From assembly GCA_947464215.1 (NCBI GenBank), contig CANHVX010000006.1, forward strand, positions 1-19,507: a stretch of DNA of 19,507 nucleotides, in the 5' to 3' direction. Origin of the DNA: Pseudomonadaceae bacterium (GTDB lineage Bacteria > Pseudomonadota > Alphaproteobacteria > UBA2136 > UBA6156). Below the pieces are notes generated by a model that saw only the letters and a list, made by a program, of their open reading frames with translations, was not told the DNA's origin and did not search any database. The first letter of the stretch is position 1. Each line of letters opens with the position of its first letter. Made by a program: the position numbers and the translations under genes. Of this stretch, positions 17,701-19,507 are shown one piece after another.

Positions 17701-18863
17701 TGCCCTACGGTGCCCGTTTGGCGGTGAAGGATGGCGCCAAGGTCAAGGCCAATCAGCTGCTGGCCGATTGGGACGCCTATACCACGCCCATCATCGTGGA
17801 AGCCGCCGGTTCCGTGCACTTCCTCGACCTTCAAGAAGGTATCACGATGCGCGAGCAGACCGACGAAACGTCGGGCATCAGCTCCCGTGTGGTGCTGAAC
17901 TGGAAGGAAAACGCCCGCGCGGTCGATATGAAGCCCAGCATCGTGCTTATGGACGCCAAGGGCAAAATCGTCACGCTGCCCAACGGGAGCCAGGCGGTGT
18001 ATGCCTTGCCGGTGGGCGCGATTCTGACCGTTGAAGATACCGCCGAAATCAAGGCCGGCGACATCATTGCCCGTATGCCGAAGGAAACGCTGAAGTCGAA
18101 AGACATCACCGGGGGTCTGCCACGGGTGGCCGAACTGTTCGAAGCCCGCAAGCCGAAGGACAGCGCCATTCTTAACGAAGCCCCAGGTATCGTCAGCTTC
18201 GGGAAGGATCTCAAGGGCAAGCGCCGCATTCTGGTGTCAACCAAGGGCGAGGGCAGCGAAGACGATGTGCGCGAATACCTCGTGCCCAAGGGCATCCACC
18301 TGAACGTGCGCGAAGGCGACTACATCGAAGCCGGCGAAATGCTGGTGGAAGGTGCCGTAGATCCGCGTGACATCCTGAAGGCGCAAGGTATCGAAGCCTT
18401 GGCCGACTTCATGATCACGCAGATTCAGGAAGTCTACCGCCTGCAAGGTGTGGCGATTAACGACAAGCACGTGGAAGTGATCATCCGCCAGATGCTGCAA
18501 AAGGCCACCATCACCCGTCCGGGCGAGAGCACCTTTGTGCAGGGCGAACTGGTCGATCTGTATGAAGCGCGCGAAGAGAACGCCAAACTGGTGGCGCAAG
18601 GCAAGGTTCCTGCCGAATACGAACTGTATCTGCAGGGTATCACGAAGGCCAGCCTCACCACGCGCAGCTTTGTGTCGGCCGCTTCGTTCCAAGAAACGAC
18701 GCGTGTGCTTACCGAAGCCGCCACCATGGGCAAGATCGACAACCTGAATGGCCTGAAGGAGAACGTGATCGTCGGCCGCCTGATTCCGGCCGGAACAGGT
18801 CGCCTGCTGCGCCAGATGCGCCGCACCGAGCTCGCGAAGGACGTCACACCCACCATTGCCTAA
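14739..18863 (+). CDS. rpoC: DNA-directed RNA polymerase subunit beta'
   Basis: This 1374-residue protein starts at ATG 14739 with GGAAGGG overlapping the end of rpoB; a second in-frame ATG lies seven codons on ([12 protein letters not shown]). It is the largest core polymerase subunit. The zinc ribbon is Cys72, Cys74, Cys87, Cys90 (ECLCG, CEKCG). The lid/rudder region [20 protein letters not shown] and [14 protein letters not shown] are intact, and the catalytic Mg2+ loop NADFDGDQM places Asp463, Asp465 and Asp467. The bridge helix and trigger loop are complete ([40 protein letters not shown]), and the second zinc site [15 protein letters not shown] is present. The proteobacterial SI3-type insertion follows. 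Nothing is truncated. Length is close to that of other proteobacteria, with a short C-terminal end ([11 protein letters not shown]). Confidence 0.98.
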   Translation: [1374 protein letters not shown]

Positions 18864-18881
18864 ATCATGGCAAACGGCACC

Positions 18882-18903
18882 CAAGGCCCCGCAAGGGGCC
18901 TTG
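18882..18903 (+). terminator. Hairpin after rpoC
   Basis: A perfect 9-bp stem, CAAGGCCCC (18882-18890) with GGGGCCTTG (18895-18903) and a GCAA tetraloop, lies 18 nt after the rpoC stop codon. There is no T tract. It resembles the rplL hairpin (both end CCTT(T)TG/TTGTGCG), so both may be the same kind of terminator or 3'-end stabiliser. Confidence 0.6.
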
Positions 18904-18944
18904 TGCGTTGAGAGGGGTAAAGGGGGGCAGGGGGGGGATAACGC

Positions 18945-18973
18945 TTGCCCAAACAGGCGCTTCCCTGTTAAAG
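18945..18973 (+). promoter_or_regulatory. Possible promoter of the ankyrin-repeat gene
   Basis: TTGCCC (18945-18950) and TTAAAG (18968-18973) are spaced by 17 bases, about 70 nt before the ATG. Each box matches consensus at about four of six positions. A G-run cluster lies directly upstream. Confidence 0.35.
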
Positions 18974-19046
18974 GGGCCATTGTAAAGGCGTATCACCGTT
19001 TTCCGTTTCGCAACGCCCCTCACGGGGCTTCCAACAGGAGCCAGCC

Positions 19047-19507
19047 ATGCTGCTCACACCCCTGCAACCCACACCTATCCACAAACTGAGAGACGACACG
19101 CTCTGCCTCGCGGCCGAGGTGAACGATCTCCACCTGGCACGCGCGCTGCTCAAACTCGGCGCGCGGGTCAATGCCGAAGCCGACCATGCCGCAACGCCCG
19201 TTTTTTTGGCGTCCGCCGCCGGGCACCGGGCCATGGTGCAGCGGCTCATCATGCACGGCGCCGATATCAACCTCCCAACCCTCAACGGCACCACGCCGCT
19301 GTTGGCGGCGGTGGGGGGCGGCCATACCGAGGTCGTGTGCCTGCTGCTGCGGTATGGTGCCAACCCGAATAAGGCCAACACCTCTCGCAGCGCGCCGCTG
19401 CTCGAGGCTATTCGGCGCAAGAATGGCGTCATGGCCAGGGCGCTGCTCAAGGCCGGGGCCGTTGTGCATCAGCCCGGCATGAGTGGCCTAACCCCGCTGA
19501 TGATGGC
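19047..19507 (+). CDS. Ankyrin-repeat protein (C-terminus beyond window edge)
   Basis: The gene starts at ATG 19047 behind an AACAGGAG site and is still open at the right edge, so 153 residues are visible. From about residue 17 the protein is a run of ankyrin repeats: LAAEVNDLHLARALLKLGA, then TPVFLASAAGHRAMVQRLIM followed by HGADIN, then TPLLAAVGGGHTEVVCLLL followed by RYGANPN, then PLLEAIRRKNGVMARALLKA, and the start of a fifth (GLTPLMMA). Ankyrin repeats bind partner proteins. No signal peptide or membrane helix is visible in the N-terminus (MLLTPLQPTPIHKLRDD), so a cytoplasmic location, or export by a specialised system, is possible. It follows rpoC by 183 bp, beyond a hairpin, and is probably a separate unit. 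Partner and function are unknown. Confidence 0.88.
   Translation, partial: MLLTPLQPTPIHKLRDDTLCLAAEVNDLHLARALLKLGARVNAEADHAATPVFLASAAGHRAMVQRLIMHGADINLPTLNGTTPLLAAVGGGHTEVVCLLLRYGANPNKANTSRSAPLLEAIRRKNGVMARALLKAGAVVHQPGMSGLTPLMM

Overview
The window is a GC-rich bacterial chromosome segment, most probably from an alphaproteobacterium. The evidence is the RpoB and RpoC sequences, a 7Fe FdxA-type ferredoxin with the Cys spacing of Azotobacter FdI, a BolA protein, an L33 without zinc cysteines, and -35 elements of CTTGAC(A) type. The moderate-to-high GC and free-living-style gene set argue against an obligate Rickettsiales-like genome. I cannot name genus or order from the sequence alone.

Left part (1-3054, minus strand): a bolA-family gene, then a membrane-anchored EAL-domain protein with a Pro/Ala-rich linker, then a GGDEF-domain protein that leaves the window before its active-site loop. 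All three read the same way and are probably co-expressed, linking BolA to cyclic-di-GMP signalling. An exonuclease III gene (plus strand) is divergent from bolA. The two start codons are only 2 bp apart, and each gene's likely promoter lies within or against the other.

Middle (3856-7352, minus strand): rpmG (L33) with a clear promoter and intrinsic terminator. Upstream of it is a two-gene unit made of an exported DsbA-like thiol-disulfide protein with a repetitive Glu/Ala/His linker and a 673-residue protein of unknown function with two C-terminal membrane helices.

Right part (7449-19507, plus strand): fdxA; an unrecognised 92-residue gene under a strong promoter whose spacer is a perfect 14-bp palindrome; rplJ-rplL preceded by a structured leader; an unrecognised lipoprotein gene; rpoB-rpoC; and the start of an ankyrin-repeat gene cut by the right edge. 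The classical order rplJ-rplL-rpoB-rpoC is kept, but rplK/rplA are not upstream. The lipoprotein gene, two terminator hairpins and a near-consensus promoter (TTGACA-N17-TATAAG) separate rplL from rpoB, so rpoBC appears to be transcribed on its own. RpoB carries a Lys/Ala/Glu-rich low-complexity insertion of about 60 residues in lobe 2.

The best candidates for something undescribed are the lipoprotein inside the rplL-rpoB junction with the rewired rpoBC transcription, the RpoB insertion, the palindrome-controlled small gene, the DsbA-like/membrane-protein pair and the divergent, apparently leaderless bolA/exoIII promoter pair. No tRNA, rRNA, IS element, CRISPR array or phage gene was seen. No stretch longer than 300 bases lacks a gene; the largest gaps are 8215-8481 and 10060-10292, both described as regulatory regions.
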